A DNA stretch of 64,000 bases, from positions 26,064 through 90,063 of the forward strand of contig JAOARY010000007.1 of assembly GCA_025210335.1 (NCBI GenBank), given 5' to 3'. Positions within the stretch are counted from its first letter, which is position 1. The number at the start of each line of letters is the position of its first letter. The translations under genes were made by a program, and so were the position numbers. The stretch comes from Peptostreptococcaceae bacterium (GTDB taxonomy: Bacteria; Bacillota; Clostridia; Peptostreptococcales; Peptostreptococcaceae). This document shows, piece by piece, positions 27,530 through 38,845 of the stretch. The notes under the pieces are model-generated. The model saw nothing but the letters and a program-made list of their open reading frames with translations, did no database searches and had not been told where the DNA came from.

Positions 27530-28729
27530 TTATTCATATCTAAGTGCATCAATAGGATTTAATTTTGAAGCCTTATTTGCTGGATATATACCAAATATAA
27601 CTCCTATTGCAAATGAGAATGAAAATCCTAAGAATACAATCTTACTACTAACAATAGCTTGTATTGGAGCAAACTTTGTTATTAATGCAGCTGTAATAAT
27701 AGCAAGTACTATACCTATCAGTCCCCCAATAGAACTTATAACGCCCGATTCTAATAAAAACTGCATCAGTATATCTCTTCTTTTTGCACCTATTGCTTTT
27801 CTTATACCTATCTCTCTTGTTCTTTCTGTAACTGAAACAAACATTATATTCATTATTCCAATTCCACCTACAAGTAGTGATATTCCAGCTATCCCACCAA
27901 GCATAAGTGTAAATGTTCCAGTTATTTGATTAACTTCTTTTAACTGTGCCTGTGGTGTGGATATATAAAATTGTTCTCCAGCCCAAGGTGTATCCTCATC
28001 TGTTTTCTTTTTAGGATATTTTAAATTTAATTCTTTTTCTATTATACTTGAAGTTTCTATTACATTTTCCTTATTATCTATCAATAATTTAACCTGCGAA
28101 ATTTTATCATTACCAGTAGCTCTTAAAGCAGTAGTTATTGGAATATAAGCTTCTTCCTTGACAACATCCCAATTACTTCCTTCTCTATCTTCCATAACAC
28201 CAACAACATTGTAATTAACACCGTCAAATCTTATTGTCTTTCCTACTGGATTTTCATTCTTAAAATAAGTTTCTTTAAATTTTTGATTTATAACTGTATT
28301 TTTTAAAGCTTTAGATACATCCATATCAGAAATAAATCTTCCTGAAGTTAGTTTTTCTTCCACAGTCTTTAGAGTTACTTTATCAGCACCCATTAGCTTT
28401 ACCTTTTTTTCTATACTACCTTCTTTTGCTGTTACCTTGTAATCCATATTGGCTATAACACCATCCACATGGTCAAATCCTAGAAAATAATTCTTATTAT
28501 CTTCATACCTCATAAGCTTGTTTGTATCATCAGGATAAAGATATACCATTATCATATTTGAATTTTTTTCAAATCTCTTTTTGATATCTGAAGATACTCC
28601 TTCACCAATTGATACCATTACTATTACAGAATATACCCCTATAATAACACCAAGCATTGTAAGTATTGATCTTAATTTATTTGAAAGAATTTCTTTTATG
28701 GATAGCTTAAATGTTGTAATAAAATCCAT
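27530..28729 (-). CDS. MacB-type ABC exporter permease
   Basis: A 399-residue permease of the MacB/FtsX family: an N-terminal helix (about 18-40), a large extracytoplasmic domain (about 45-280), then three helices. It has the typical coupling motif VTERTREIGIRKAIGAKRRDI. With the ATPase and adaptor upstream it forms a tripartite MacAB-like system. In Bacillota such sets export peptides or drugs or sense antimicrobials; the substrate is not evident. ATG 28729 has AAGGAG. Confidence 0.9.
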   Translation of the reverse strand: MDFITTFKLSIKEILSNKLRSILTMLGVIIGVYSVIVMVSIGEGVSSDIKKRFEKNSNMIMVYLYPDDTNKLMRYEDNKNYFLGFDHVDGVIANMDYKVTAKEGSIEKKVKLMGADKVTLKTVEEKLTSGRFISDMDVSKALKNTVINQKFKETYFKNENPVGKTIRFDGVNYNVVGVMEDREGSNWDVVKEEAYIPITTALRATGNDKISQVKLLIDNKENVIETSSIIEKELNLKYPKKKTDEDTPWAGEQFYISTPQAQLKEVNQITGTFTLMLGGIAGISLLVGGIGIMNIMFVSVTERTREIGIRKAIGAKRRDILMQFLLESGVISSIGGLIGIVLAIITAALITKFAPIQAIVSSKIVFLGFSFSFAIGVIFGIYPANKASKLNPIDALRYE

Positions 28730-28766
28730 ATTTTTTTCTCCTTTTTTGATTTCCTAGGTAATATTA

Positions 28767-29456
28767 TTAGTTTATTACCTCATCTATAACAATTCCATCT
28801 TTGACCTTAATCATTCTACTTCCCATTCTTGCAACTTCATTATCATGAGTTATAAGAACAATAGTCCTTCCTTGCCTATGCAAATCAAGGATTATATCCA
28901 TTACTTCATCACTGGATTTGGAATCCAAATTACCAGTAGGTTCATCTGCAAGTAATAGAGGTGGATTTCCAGCCAAAGCTCTAGCTATTGCAACTCTTTG
29001 TTGTTGCCCTCCAGACATTTCTGATGGTTTATGTTCCATTCTATCTCCAAGTCCCACCATCGAAAGAGCATCAATTGCATTTTGTCTTCTTTCTGACTTT
29101 TTCATACCCTTATATATAAGTGGTAATTCTACATTTTCTAGAGCAGTAAGTCTTGGAAGTAGATTAAACTTTTGAAATATAAATCCTATTTTTTCATTTC
29201 TAACAGTAGAAAGCTCATTATCTGTATATGATGCAATATCTTTACCATCCAAATGATACTCACCTTCTGTTAAAGAATCTAAACATCCTATTATATTCAT
29301 CAATGTGGATTTACCAGATCCACTGGCTCCTACTACTGTTACAAACTCACCTTCTCTAACATCTATTGATATTCCTTTTAGTACTTCTACAGATAATGCT
29401 CCTGTATTATAAGTCTTTCGTATATCTTTCATATCAATTATACTTTTTCTATCCAT
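28767..29456 (-). CDS. MacB/LolD-type ABC ATPase
   Basis: A 229-residue ATPase: Walker A GASGSGKS, FIFQKFNLLPRLTALENV, signature MSGGQQQR, Walker B LLLADEPTGNLD and ITHD. This is the pattern of MacB/LolD-type exporters. Its ATG lies 3 bases from the adaptor stop, and the permease follows by 37 bases. Confidence 0.92.
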   Translation of the reverse strand: MDRKSIIDMKDIRKTYNTGALSVEVLKGISIDVREGEFVTVVGASGSGKSTLMNIIGCLDSLTEGEYHLDGKDIASYTDNELSTVRNEKIGFIFQKFNLLPRLTALENVELPLIYKGMKKSERRQNAIDALSMVGLGDRMEHKPSEMSGGQQQRVAIARALAGNPPLLLADEPTGNLDSKSSDEVMDIILDLHRQGRTIVLITHDNEVARMGSRMIKVKDGIVIDEVIN

Positions 29457-29459
29457 TTA

Positions 29460-31037
29460 TTACATCCCCATTCCCGGCATAGCAAAAGGAACACTATTTT
29501 GAAGTAGAACTTCTTCTCCTTCTTTTACTCCTGAAACTATCTCTATAGTAGAATTTGAATTAATACCTGTTTGTACTTCAACCTTTTTATTTTCTTCTTT
29601 ACCTTCTTCTTTTACAAATACATATGATTTTTCACCTTCATTTGTTATTGCTTCTATAGGTAATATTAAAATATCTTCTTTTGACTGTAATATAACCTTA
29701 ACACTAGCACTCATTCCAAGTTTTATACCTTCTACTTGATTTAATGTTACTGTCACTTCATATTTAGCCATTCCATTTTCAACTTTTGCTAACTGAGATA
29801 TTGAAGTTACAGTACCTTCATAAGTACTTCCCTCTATTGCAGATACTTCTACAATAGCTTTTTGCCCTTCTTTTACATTTAATATATCCATTTCATCTAT
29901 CATAACAGTCATTTCTAAATTATTTAAATCAGCAACTTTTGCAACTACTTGTTCTTCTGCTACATTTTCTCCACTAACAACTGGTATATCAACTACAGTT
30001 CCTTCTATTGGCGAATATATTATATTGTCATTAAGCTTTTCCGTTTGTTTATTATAATCAAGTCTTGAACTCTCTAATGATTTTCTTTGTAATGTTATTT
30101 CTTTCATAACATCGTCATTTTCCATGTTAACTAGAACTTGACCAATAGATACTTTGTCTCCTTCTTTAACAACTATTCTTTTTATATCTCCACCAACTTC
30201 AAATTTAACAACTTCACTTCTTTTAAATTCTGTCTTAGGCTTTTCTATTGCATAAGAATCTGCAAAAACTCCTGAATTCAATTTAACTGAAGGTTGTGTG
30301 AAAACTCCTTCTAATATACTTCCTGGATTTTTAATTTCTATAACTGCATTATATAATACTGCTCCTGTAGTACTACCTTTTCCATTTTTCTCAAGTTCTG
30401 TAACCTTACCTGTAACAGATTTGAAACTATCTGTTAATATAACTTTCGCTTCATTGCCTACACTCATTTGAGATATTTGTCCTTTTGTAAAAGGTGCTTT
30501 TACAACTATAGTATCTTTATCAATAATAGTTAAGAATTCTTCACCATTAGATACTTCATCTCCTTCTTGAACTTTTATTTCTGTTACAACACCTGAATAT
30601 GGTGATTTTAAATTCAATTTATCTGCTTTTTCTATCAAATCTGTCAATGATTGTTCTTCTCTAAAGATACTTATTTCCTTTTGACTAACACTAATTGTAT
30701 TATCTTCATTGTCTAAATCTAATATTCTATCTCCTCTATTTACCTTTTGTCCTTCTTTCATATATACATTGGAAATAGATCCTCTATTTTTAGTTTTTAA
30801 ATCTTTTAAGTATTTTGATTCTATATTCCCACTACTACTTATACTCATCTCTATATTCCCCTTAGAAACTTTTGCAAAACTTTCTTGAGGAATTGTAATG
30901 TCTTGTTCTTTAGCTCCACCCATTTTACTAACAGTAAATATTATTCCTGCTAATACAACCAAAGAAATTGCTATATTTCTCTTTTTCTTAAAAAATTTCT
31001 TTAGTCCACCAAACTTACCTTTAACATTTTCTTTCAA
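29460..31037 (-). CDS. MacA/HlyD-type efflux adaptor
   Basis: A 525-residue membrane-fusion-type protein with an N-terminal anchor (about 21-39). It contains two biotinyl-lipoyl-like halves (ISNVYMKEGQKVNRGDRIL and IKRIVVKEGDKVSIGQVLV), a beta-barrel region and a C-terminal IVSGVKEGEEVLLQN. There are two lipoyl regions in series, so it is longer than most MacA proteins. TTG 31037 has GAGAGG 6 bases upstream. It opens the adaptor-ATPase-permease operon. Confidence 0.88.
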   Translation of the reverse strand: MKENVKGKFGGLKKFFKKKRNIAISLVVLAGIIFTVSKMGGAKEQDITIPQESFAKVSKGNIEMSISSSGNIESKYLKDLKTKNRGSISNVYMKEGQKVNRGDRILDLDNEDNTISVSQKEISIFREEQSLTDLIEKADKLNLKSPYSGVVTEIKVQEGDEVSNGEEFLTIIDKDTIVVKAPFTKGQISQMSVGNEAKVILTDSFKSVTGKVTELEKNGKGSTTGAVLYNAVIEIKNPGSILEGVFTQPSVKLNSGVFADSYAIEKPKTEFKRSEVVKFEVGGDIKRIVVKEGDKVSIGQVLVNMENDDVMKEITLQRKSLESSRLDYNKQTEKLNDNIIYSPIEGTVVDIPVVSGENVAEEQVVAKVADLNNLEMTVMIDEMDILNVKEGQKAIVEVSAIEGSTYEGTVTSISQLAKVENGMAKYEVTVTLNQVEGIKLGMSASVKVILQSKEDILILPIEAITNEGEKSYVFVKEEGKEENKKVEVQTGINSNSTIEIVSGVKEGEEVLLQNSVPFAMPGMGM

Positions 31038-31504
31038 AAAAAACCTCTCCTTCTCTTTGATTTATCTTATATGTAATCTAAATTTATATATTAATTGAAA
31101 AAATTAATATGACTGTTATTATTAAATACTATTATATAATTCTAATTTTATTCTTAGAGAATTATTAAAATAAGATTAAAATTAAAATAATTCTATTTAA
31201 TAAACCTCAATATAATTTTTTAAGCATTCATATTATTAAATTCTCAATTAGATACAATGGATAATATAGATTATAATATATTTTATTCCTAAAATTATTA
31301 ATAAAAAGTTACATTTATAATCTATAATCTAAATTAAAATTATTTATTAAAAACAATATAATTTCAATATACAAAATAACTGTATTCATAATCATTTATA
31401 TAATATAAAAATAATATATCTTTTTCATATTTAAAATGTATCTATTTTGTAATCATATATAACAATATACAATAATTTTTTCTAAATATAGAATAATTCC
31501 GAAT
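31038..31504. other. Long AT-rich intergenic region
   Basis: About 470 bases of nearly pure A/T between the adaptor gene (upstream side) and the ilvB terminator. A 12-base inverted repeat (31265-31276 / 31315-31326) and many short AT palindromes are present. It must hold the promoter of the MacAB-like operon. No open frame of coding quality, no RNA gene recognised. Confidence 0.5.
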
Positions 31505-31551
31505 AAAAAAGCTGTCATCTTAATAAAATTTATTAAGATAGCAGCTTTTTT
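31505..31551 (-). terminator. Terminator of the ilv operon
   Basis: A long stem, AAAAAAGCTGT at one end and its complement at the other, with one mismatch zone and an inner ATCTTAATAAA arm. The minus-strand RNA ends in six U. It lies about 110 bases past ilvB, beyond the duplicated ilvB segment. Confidence 0.85.
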
Positions 31552-31592
31552 ATCAAAACTTTATATCCTTTAATCTATTTAATTTTAACTCT

Positions 31593-31641
31593 TTTAATTT
31601 TTTATCTTTAAGAGAAATCATCAAATAATTTAATATATTAA
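31593..31641 (-). repeat. Duplicated ilvB segment, copy in the 3' untranslated region
   Basis: These 49 bases are identical to 32298-32346 inside ilvB, in the same orientation. The flanking 25 bases on the lower side are a diverged continuation. Read in the ilvB frame the copy encodes NILNYLMISLKDKK, then KELKLNRLKDIKF and a stop at 31553. It begins some 20 bases after the true ilvB stop. It is a partial gene duplication, not a second gene. Confidence 0.85.
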
Positions 31642-31660
31642 TTATAAAAATACAAAAATC

Positions 31661-33316
31661 TTATTTGCTAATATATTCAGCTATAGATTTTGCTGGTGGT
31701 ACAAGCGGATATACATGATCATCTTTATTTATAACACATTCAACAAAGAAGGGTTTATTTACATCTTTCTTTAACGCTTCTTCTAATTCTTCAAAATTTG
31801 TAGCTTTAAAAGAATTCATATTAAAAGCATTTAATAAATTCGTAAAATCAAATCCTGTATTTATATCTGTTGATGAATATCTCTCATCACAAAAATGTTT
31901 TTGCCATTGTCTTACCATCCCAAGAGTAGAATTATTCATAAGAAATATCTTTACAGGCAAATCATATTCAACAATTGTAGCAACTTCATTTAAAGACATC
32001 TTAAAAGAGCCATCTCCAGTTATCAAAACCACTTCTTCTTTTGATGCAATACTTGCACCTATACTAAGTCCAAGTCCACATCCCATAGTACCTAGTCCAC
32101 CAGAAGTCAAAAATGCATTTTCTTTTTGAAAATTCCATTCTTGAGCACAAAACATTTGATGTTGCCCTACATCTGTTGCCACAAAAGAATCTTTATAATT
32201 TTTATTTATTCTTCTAATTATATTCCTTACACTAAATAAATTATCATCTCTTTTTAATTTATAACTATCAATCTCTTTAAGCCAATTTAATCGCTCATTT
32301 AATTTTTTATCTTTAAGAGAAATCATCAAATAATTTAATATATTAAATAACTCTCCATTTATAGATTTATACGCTTCTATATTTTTATTTAATTCATTTT
32401 CATCAAATTCAATATGAATTATTTTACCATTCTTTTGAAATTTCGACTTATCTCCAAGAGCTCTATCACTAAATCTAACTCCTATTGCTATTAATAAATC
32501 ACTATTATAAACAGCCTGATTAGCTTCTTCAAAGCCATGCATTCCAAGCATCCCATAAGCTAATCTGTCGTCAGATTTTACAATTCCCATTCCCATAAGA
32601 GTATTTACAACTGGTATATTTGTCTTTTTTAATACCTTCCTAAAAATATCACAACAACCTGATTTAATAAGTCCACCACCAATATAAAAAACAGGTCTTT
32701 TGGCTTGATCTATCATATTGCAAACTTCGTCTAATTCCTTATTTGTTACTCTATTTTTATTTACGTAATTCGATTTCATATTATTCTTAACAGTCATTTT
32801 TAACTCTTTTTTATAACTTATTTCTGCTAAAAAAATATCCTTAGGTATATCAACAAGTACAGGCCCTGGTCTACCTTCTTTAGCTATAATAAATGCCTTA
32901 TGCAAAGTTTCTTGAAGTTCATTTATATCTCTTACTAAAAAATTATGTTTAGTTATAGAAAAAGTCATTCCCGTAATATCTATCTCTTGAAATGAATCTT
33001 TTCCTATAAAAGAACTTGGTACTTGACCAGTTATTACAACTAATGGAATTGAATCCATATATGCATTTGCTATCCCTGTTATAGTGTTTGTAGCTCCAGG
33101 TCCAGATGTAGCTATAGCAACTCCCACCTTACCACTAACTCTTGAATATCCATCTGCCCCATGAAGCAGATTTTGTTCATGGCATGTTCTTACTACAAAC
33201 AATTCTTGATCATAAAGTGCATCGAATAAAGGAATGACCGCTCCACCAGGATAACCAAATACTGTATCTACTTTTTCATCTTTTAATACTTCTACTACTA
33301 AATTTGCTCCATTCAA
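31661..33316 (-). CDS. ilvB: Acetolactate synthase large (catalytic) subunit
   Basis: A 551-residue ThDP enzyme that condenses pyruvate with pyruvate or 2-oxobutyrate, the first common step of Val, Leu and Ile synthesis. Motifs: FGYPGGAVIPLFDAL at the N terminus, the catalytic glutamate in RTCHEQNLLHGADGY, and the ThDP/Mg motif GDGSFKMSLNEVATIVEYDLPVKIFLMNN. Anabolic AHAS is favoured over catabolic AlsS because of the ilv operon and T-box. TTG 33316 follows GGAGG. Last gene of ilvN-C-D-B. Bases 32298-32346 recur downstream. Confidence 0.95.
   Translation of the reverse strand: MNGANLVVEVLKDEKVDTVFGYPGGAVIPLFDALYDQELFVVRTCHEQNLLHGADGYSRVSGKVGVAIATSGPGATNTITGIANAYMDSIPLVVITGQVPSSFIGKDSFQEIDITGMTFSITKHNFLVRDINELQETLHKAFIIAKEGRPGPVLVDIPKDIFLAEISYKKELKMTVKNNMKSNYVNKNRVTNKELDEVCNMIDQAKRPVFYIGGGLIKSGCCDIFRKVLKKTNIPVVNTLMGMGIVKSDDRLAYGMLGMHGFEEANQAVYNSDLLIAIGVRFSDRALGDKSKFQKNGKIIHIEFDENELNKNIEAYKSINGELFNILNYLMISLKDKKLNERLNWLKEIDSYKLKRDDNLFSVRNIIRRINKNYKDSFVATDVGQHQMFCAQEWNFQKENAFLTSGGLGTMGCGLGLSIGASIASKEEVVLITGDGSFKMSLNEVATIVEYDLPVKIFLMNNSTLGMVRQWQKHFCDERYSSTDINTGFDFTNLLNAFNMNSFKATNFEELEEALKKDVNKPFFVECVINKDDHVYPLVPPAKSIAEYISK
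32298..32346 (-). repeat. Duplicated ilvB segment, copy inside ilvB
   Basis: The in-gene partner of the 49-base exact direct repeat at 31593-31641. It encodes the ILNYLMISLKDKK stretch of the enzyme, in the linker between the central and C-terminal ThDP domains. It is the likely source copy because it lies in an intact gene. Confidence 0.85.
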
Positions 33317-33330
33317 GTTTTATTCCTCCT

Positions 33331-34980
33331 TTATTCAAAAATTGCACCTTTAGAAGAAGATGATACTAATTTAGAATATTTTTTTAAATATCCATCTACC
33401 TTAACCTCTTTTTTAAAAGAATTTTTTCTTCGCTTTTCTAACTCTTCATCTGTAACATCTAAATGCAATCTACCTTCATCCATATCAATTTCAATCATAT
33501 CTCCATCTTTTACAAGACCAATTACTCCACCTTCATAAGCTTCTGGTGAAACATGACCTATTGCAGCACCTCTTGTTCCTCCAGAAAATCTACCATCAGT
33601 TATTAGAGGTATCTTATCATCCAAATTCATTCCACTAAGAGCTGCTGTTGGAGATAACATTTCTCTCATTCCAGGCCCACCCTTTGGCCCTTCATAAATT
33701 ATAACGATACCTTCTCCAACTTTAATATCATTTGCAAGTATTGCTTCAAATGCATCTTCCTCACACTCAAAAACTCTTGCTTTAACTTTAACTTTAAACA
33801 TTTTAGAGTCAACTGCTGATTTCTTTACAACAGCTCCTTGTAAAGCCAAATTCCCCTTTAAAACTTTTATTCCCCCTTCTTTAGAGTAAGGATTTTCTAT
33901 ATCTCTTATAACATTAAAACCTGATTTTTCTACTAATCTATCACCTATTTTTTTATATACAGTAAGAACATCTTTTTTTATCAAATCTTTTTTACTAAGT
34001 TCATTAAGTACGCTACTAATCCCCCCATCCTCATGTAGGTCTTCAATATGATATTCATTTGATGCTGGTGACAATCTACATAAATTAGGTGTCGATTTAC
34101 TAATTTCATCTATAAAATCAAGGTTAAAATCCACCTCAGCTTCATTTGCAATTGCAGTCAAATGAAGTACCGTATTTGTTGAACATCCAAGAGCCATATC
34201 AACTCTTAATGCATTATAAAATGCATCCTTAGTCATTATATCTCGTGGCTTGATATCTTCTTTAACCAAATCTACAATTACTTCACCAGTTCTTCTAGCT
34301 AATACCTTTCTACTTGAATAAACAGCCGGTAAAGTTCCATTAAAAGGTAGTGCCATACCTAAAGCTTCACACATACAATTCATTGAATTTGCAGTAAACA
34401 TACCAGAACAAGACCCAAAAGTTGGACAAGAACATTCTTCAAGTTTTAATAATTGTGCTTCATCTATTTTGCCCAATTTATATTCTCCAACTCCTTGGAA
34501 TACAGTTGTTAAATCAGTTTTAGTTTTCTTATTTCTTCCTGCAAGCATAGGCCCTCCACTTACAACAATCGAAGGAATATTAAGTCTTGCCGCTGCCATT
34601 AATACAGCTGGAACAGTTTTATCACAATTTGGTACAAAAACAAGACCATCAAGAGCATGCGCTTTTGCCATAATTTCAACACTATCTGCAATTAATTCTC
34701 TTGAAGGAAGAGAATATCTCATTCCTTCATGATTCATTGCAAGACCATCACAAACAGCTATTGTAGGAAATTCAAATGGCTTTCCTCCATTTTGTAATAT
34801 TCCATTTTTAACTTCATTGACTATATCTTTAAGTCCAATATGACCTGGTACTATTTCATTAAACATATTTACAACACCAATAAATGGCTTTTTCATCTGC
34901 TTTTCATCTAATCCCAATGCTCTTAACAAAGATCTATGTGGAGATTTTTCAAACCCTTTTTTTATAGAATCACTTTTCAT
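33331..34980 (-). CDS. ilvD: Dihydroxy-acid dehydratase
   Basis: A 549-residue iron-sulfur dehydratase, third step of branched-chain amino acid synthesis. Cluster cysteines lie in [30 protein letters not shown], and the later [15 protein letters not shown] and [21 protein letters not shown] blocks are intact. Length is normal. It is 14 bases upstream of ilvB. ATG 34980 follows GAGGTG. Confidence 0.96.
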   Translation of the reverse strand: MKSDSIKKGFEKSPHRSLLRALGLDEKQMKKPFIGVVNMFNEIVPGHIGLKDIVNEVKNGILQNGGKPFEFPTIAVCDGLAMNHEGMRYSLPSRELIADSVEIMAKAHALDGLVFVPNCDKTVPAVLMAAARLNIPSIVVSGGPMLAGRNKKTKTDLTTVFQGVGEYKLGKIDEAQLLKLEECSCPTFGSCSGMFTANSMNCMCEALGMALPFNGTLPAVYSSRKVLARRTGEVIVDLVKEDIKPRDIMTKDAFYNALRVDMALGCSTNTVLHLTAIANEAEVDFNLDFIDEISKSTPNLCRLSPASNEYHIEDLHEDGGISSVLNELSKKDLIKKDVLTVYKKIGDRLVEKSGFNVIRDIENPYSKEGGIKVLKGNLALQGAVVKKSAVDSKMFKVKVKARVFECEEDAFEAILANDIKVGEGIVIIYEGPKGGPGMREMLSPTAALSGMNLDDKIPLITDGRFSGGTRGAAIGHVSPEAYEGGVIGLVKDGDMIEIDMDEGRLHLDVTDEELEKRRKNSFKKEVKVDGYLKKYSKLVSSSSKGAIFE

Positions 34981-35152
34981 AATACACCTCTTACATACAA
35001 TATATAATACAAAATATTTTTAATTTTTAGATTTCAATTTTTATATCTTTTTTTATAATTTTATGAATTTTATTTATATTCTTGTTTTTTTATATGATTC
35101 AAACTAAAAATATAATAATTTCTTGAATAACATCTTTATTTCTTTTTAATTA

Positions 35153-36145
<993 letters not shown>

Positions 36146-36279
36146 AATAATCCTCCTATAATTTTTAGAATATTTATATTCTATTCGCAATTTTCTTATT
36201 TTTCAATTTATATTAATTATCAATTCTTATTACATAAAAACTAAAATAAATATTTAGCTATTTATTTGCTAATATATTT

Positions 36280-36501
36280 CTATACTTGTCTTATTTCATA
36301 TACGTCTGCAAGCTTTGAAATATAGTTGTAAGCTCTTTTTTCTTCATCATCAACAGTTATAAAAACATTTATAAACCTACTTACATCACTTTCACTCATA
36401 GACAAATTCTTAACCTTAAAATTCTTTCTTCTTAATGTATTTGTAATTCTTAAAAAAGAATCCAGTCCACTATTTGTTCTTAAAAAATATTTATTTTCCA
36501 T
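36280..36501 (-). CDS. ilvN: Short acetolactate synthase regulatory subunit (ACT domain)
   Basis: A 73-residue single ACT domain (FLRITNTLRRKNFKVKNLSMS, then FINVFITV). This is about the length of IlvM and less than half of full IlvN/IlvH, so it lacks the usual C-terminal domain. It is the first gene of the operon, two genes away from the catalytic subunit ilvB. It probably confers weak or no valine feedback. ATG 36501 follows AAGGAGG. Confidence 0.8.
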   Translation of the reverse strand: MENKYFLRTNSGLDSFLRITNTLRRKNFKVKNLSMSESDVSRFINVFITVDDEEKRAYNYISKLADVYEIRQV

Positions 36502-36583
36502 AAAAAGTCCTCCTTATAAATTCTTTATTAACACCTAAAAATCTTTTAATTTGTATACTAGCCATTTTTATATTCCTTATATT

Positions 36584-36905
36584 AAAAAATCCTTCGTCTC
36601 TTGATAGAAAAATTCATTCAATCAAGGGACGAAGGATATATCTTCGCGGTACCACCCTAGTTATTTTTTGTTAAAAAAATATAACAAAAAATCGCTCATT
36701 TCAGGTCAAAACAATGCCTAACCCTAGTCCAATAAGGAGGACAACCCTCTAAACTTACATTAATTTCAGCTTAAAAGCTCTGGAGTGATCATTATATATT
36801 ATCTTATAACACTAACTCTCACCAAATGTTAGTTTCTCTTTAGTCACAGTTTTAATATTTTTCTCTCCGTCGTAGCTTGTTTTTTTTAATTTTTATCTTG
36901 GTATG
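36584..36905 (-). promoter_or_regulatory. T-box riboswitch of the ilv operon, isoleucine-type specifier
   Basis: The minus-strand leader contains the canonical T-box AGGGTGGTACCGCG (36658-36645) and, next to it, a strong terminator (arms near 36635-36621 and 36605-36591, ending in U). The stem I region shows GGTGAGAG and the specifier neighbourhood AATGATCACTCCAGAGC, in which ATC (36789-36787), followed by ACTCC, reads as isoleucine. The variable base of the bulge is T, matching an A discriminator. Uncharged tRNA-Ile would allow read-through into ilvN-C-D-B. Confidence 0.92.
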
Positions 36906-36906
36906 T

Positions 36907-36935
36907 ATTATACGAGCATAATATTTTAATGTCAA
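36907..36935 (-). promoter_or_regulatory. Consensus sigma-A promoter of the ilv T-box leader
   Basis: Perfect TTGACA (36935-36930) and TATAAT (36912-36907) boxes on the minus strand with 17 bases between. Transcription would start near 36900, at the expected distance before stem I of the T-box. The 280 AT-rich bases from here to speA hold no other feature I can support. Confidence 0.88.
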
Positions 36936-37219
36936 CAGCTTTTCACTATAAAATTTTATTTTTATGGATTATATATTTTTTCTACATATATAGCAGTTTT
37001 TTTATTTTTTATACTTTTAAATTTTATTTTAATAAATCCAATATTAAAAAATTGTATTTATAGCTTTATATGATTTTGAAATTTTAATTGCAATTTTTTA
37101 ATTATTTATATTTTTATTTTCTTATTTACAATTTAAAATCTTTGTTCTAAAATCATTATTATAAAAATAAAAATATATACAAATTGTGATACCTCTTTAA
37201 AATATTAAGGGGTGATTAA

Positions 37220-38665
37220 ATGAATCAAGAATTAACACCATTAAAAACAGCTTTAGAAAATTATAAAAATAAAGATATAATTCCATTTGATGTTCCTGGA
37301 CACAAACACGGAGTTGGAACAGAAGAACTTCGAGATTTTTTTGGCTCTGAACTTATGAAAATAGATGTTAACTCTATGAAATGCTTAGATATTTTATCAA
37401 ATCCAATTTCAGTAATTAAGGAAGCTCAGTTACTTTTAGCTGATGCTTATAATTGTGACTATGGATTTTTTTTGGTAAATGGAACGACTTGTGGTATACA
37501 AGCTATGATAATGAGTATATGTAAACCTATGGACAAAATAATTTTGCCAAGAAATGTCCATAAATCTGCATTAAATGGACTAATATTATCTGGCGCAATT
37601 CCCATATATATAAATCCTAAAACTCATAAAGATTTAAAAATTTCAATGAATATATCTTTTAAAGATGTCAAAAAAACTATTGATGAAAATCCTGATGCAA
37701 AAGCAATTTTTGTTATTAATCCTACTTACTTTGGATTTGTTTCGGATTTAAAAAAAATAATAGAATATGCTCACAAAAAAAATCTAATTGTTCTAGTTGA
37801 TGAAGCTCATGGTGCTCATTTTAACTTCCATGATGATTTACCAAATCAAGCTATGCAATTAGGTGCTGATATGTCCTGTGTAAGTCTTCATAAAACAGGT
37901 GGATCATTAACTCAAAGTTCTGCACTTTTAATAAATGAACAAAGAATAAAAAGAGAAAATATACAAAATATATTGAATTTAACACAAAGTACAAGTGCAT
38001 CTTATTTACTTATGTCTAGTTTAGATTTAGCTCGAAAAATTTTAGCTACAAGGGGTCAACAAATTCTTAGTAACTCCTTAAAATTAGTACGATATGCAAG
38101 AGAAGAGATAAATAAAATAGATGGTCTTTATGCTTTTTCAAAAGAAATTATAGATAATGAAAATATCTATGATTTTGATGAAACAAAATTAGCTATAAAT
38201 GTTTCAAACTTAGGTCTTTCAGGATTTGAAGTTTACGATTTATTAGCAGATGATTATAATATACAAATGGAACTTGCTGATTCTTATAATATACTTGCCA
38301 TAATAAGTCTTGGTGATACTATTAATAATATAAAAAAACTAATAGAAGCTTTAAGAAATATTTCTTTAAAATATAAAAAAGAAAAACTAAAATTATTAAA
38401 TATAAATTTAAAAAATCCAGAAGTTATAGTTTCTCCTAGAGATGCTTTTTATACCCTAAAAACAAGAATAAAATTAGAAGACTCTATAGGCGAAATAAGT
38501 GGTGAGTCTATCATGGCATATCCTCCTGGAATCCCTATTATTGCTCCTGGTGAAAGAATAACACAAGAAATAATTAATTATCTAAGAATATTACAAAATG
38601 AACACACTATAATAACAGGTCTTAAAGATAGTAGCTTAGAATATATAGAAATACTAAAATATTAA
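37220..38665 (+). CDS. speA: Arginine decarboxylase (SpeA, Orn/Lys/Arg decarboxylase family)
   Basis: A 481-residue PLP enzyme of the fold-I Orn/Lys/Arg decarboxylase group. Motifs: PFDVPGHKHG at the N terminus, LVDEAHGAHF (PLP aspartate) and the Schiff-base lysine in SLHKTGGSLTQSSALL. The length matches the biosynthetic Bacillus SpeA rather than the 700-residue inducible forms. Arginine specificity is inferred from the agmatinase encoded downstream, which needs agmatine. ATG 37220 has AAGGGGTG. It has its own terminator, so it is a separate unit from speDEB. Confidence 0.88.
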   Translation: MNQELTPLKTALENYKNKDIIPFDVPGHKHGVGTEELRDFFGSELMKIDVNSMKCLDILSNPISVIKEAQLLLADAYNCDYGFFLVNGTTCGIQAMIMSICKPMDKIILPRNVHKSALNGLILSGAIPIYINPKTHKDLKISMNISFKDVKKTIDENPDAKAIFVINPTYFGFVSDLKKIIEYAHKKNLIVLVDEAHGAHFNFHDDLPNQAMQLGADMSCVSLHKTGGSLTQSSALLINEQRIKRENIQNILNLTQSTSASYLLMSSLDLARKILATRGQQILSNSLKLVRYAREEINKIDGLYAFSKEIIDNENIYDFDETKLAINVSNLGLSGFEVYDLLADDYNIQMELADSYNILAIISLGDTINNIKKLIEALRNISLKYKKEKLKLLNINLKNPEVIVSPRDAFYTLKTRIKLEDSIGEISGESIMAYPPGIPIIAPGERITQEIINYLRILQNEHTIITGLKDSSLEYIEILKY

Positions 38666-38667
38666 AT

Positions 38668-38713
38668 AAATGTCCTAAAATGATTTTAATCATCTTAGGA
38701 CATTTATTTTTTC
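38668..38713 (+). terminator. Terminator of speA
   Basis: A near-perfect stem (38668-38685 / 38688-38705, one mismatch) followed by a T-rich tract. It starts right after the speA stop codon. Confidence 0.88.
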
Positions 38714-38811
38714 TTAAATATTTATTTTTAAAGATATCGCTTAAAATTAAGTTTTTTAGCCATATCTTTTTTTTATATATAAAAAACTTAATTAATTTTT
38801 TAACTTATAAC

Positions 38812-38839
38812 TTGACAAATCAAAAAAAAATAGTATATT
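38812..38839 (+). promoter_or_regulatory. Predicted promoter of speDEB
   Basis: TTGACA at 38812-38817 and TATATT at 38834-38839, 16 bases apart. Start would be near 38846, leaving a leader of over 300 bases before speD. Confidence 0.6.
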
Positions 38840-38845
38840 TATATT

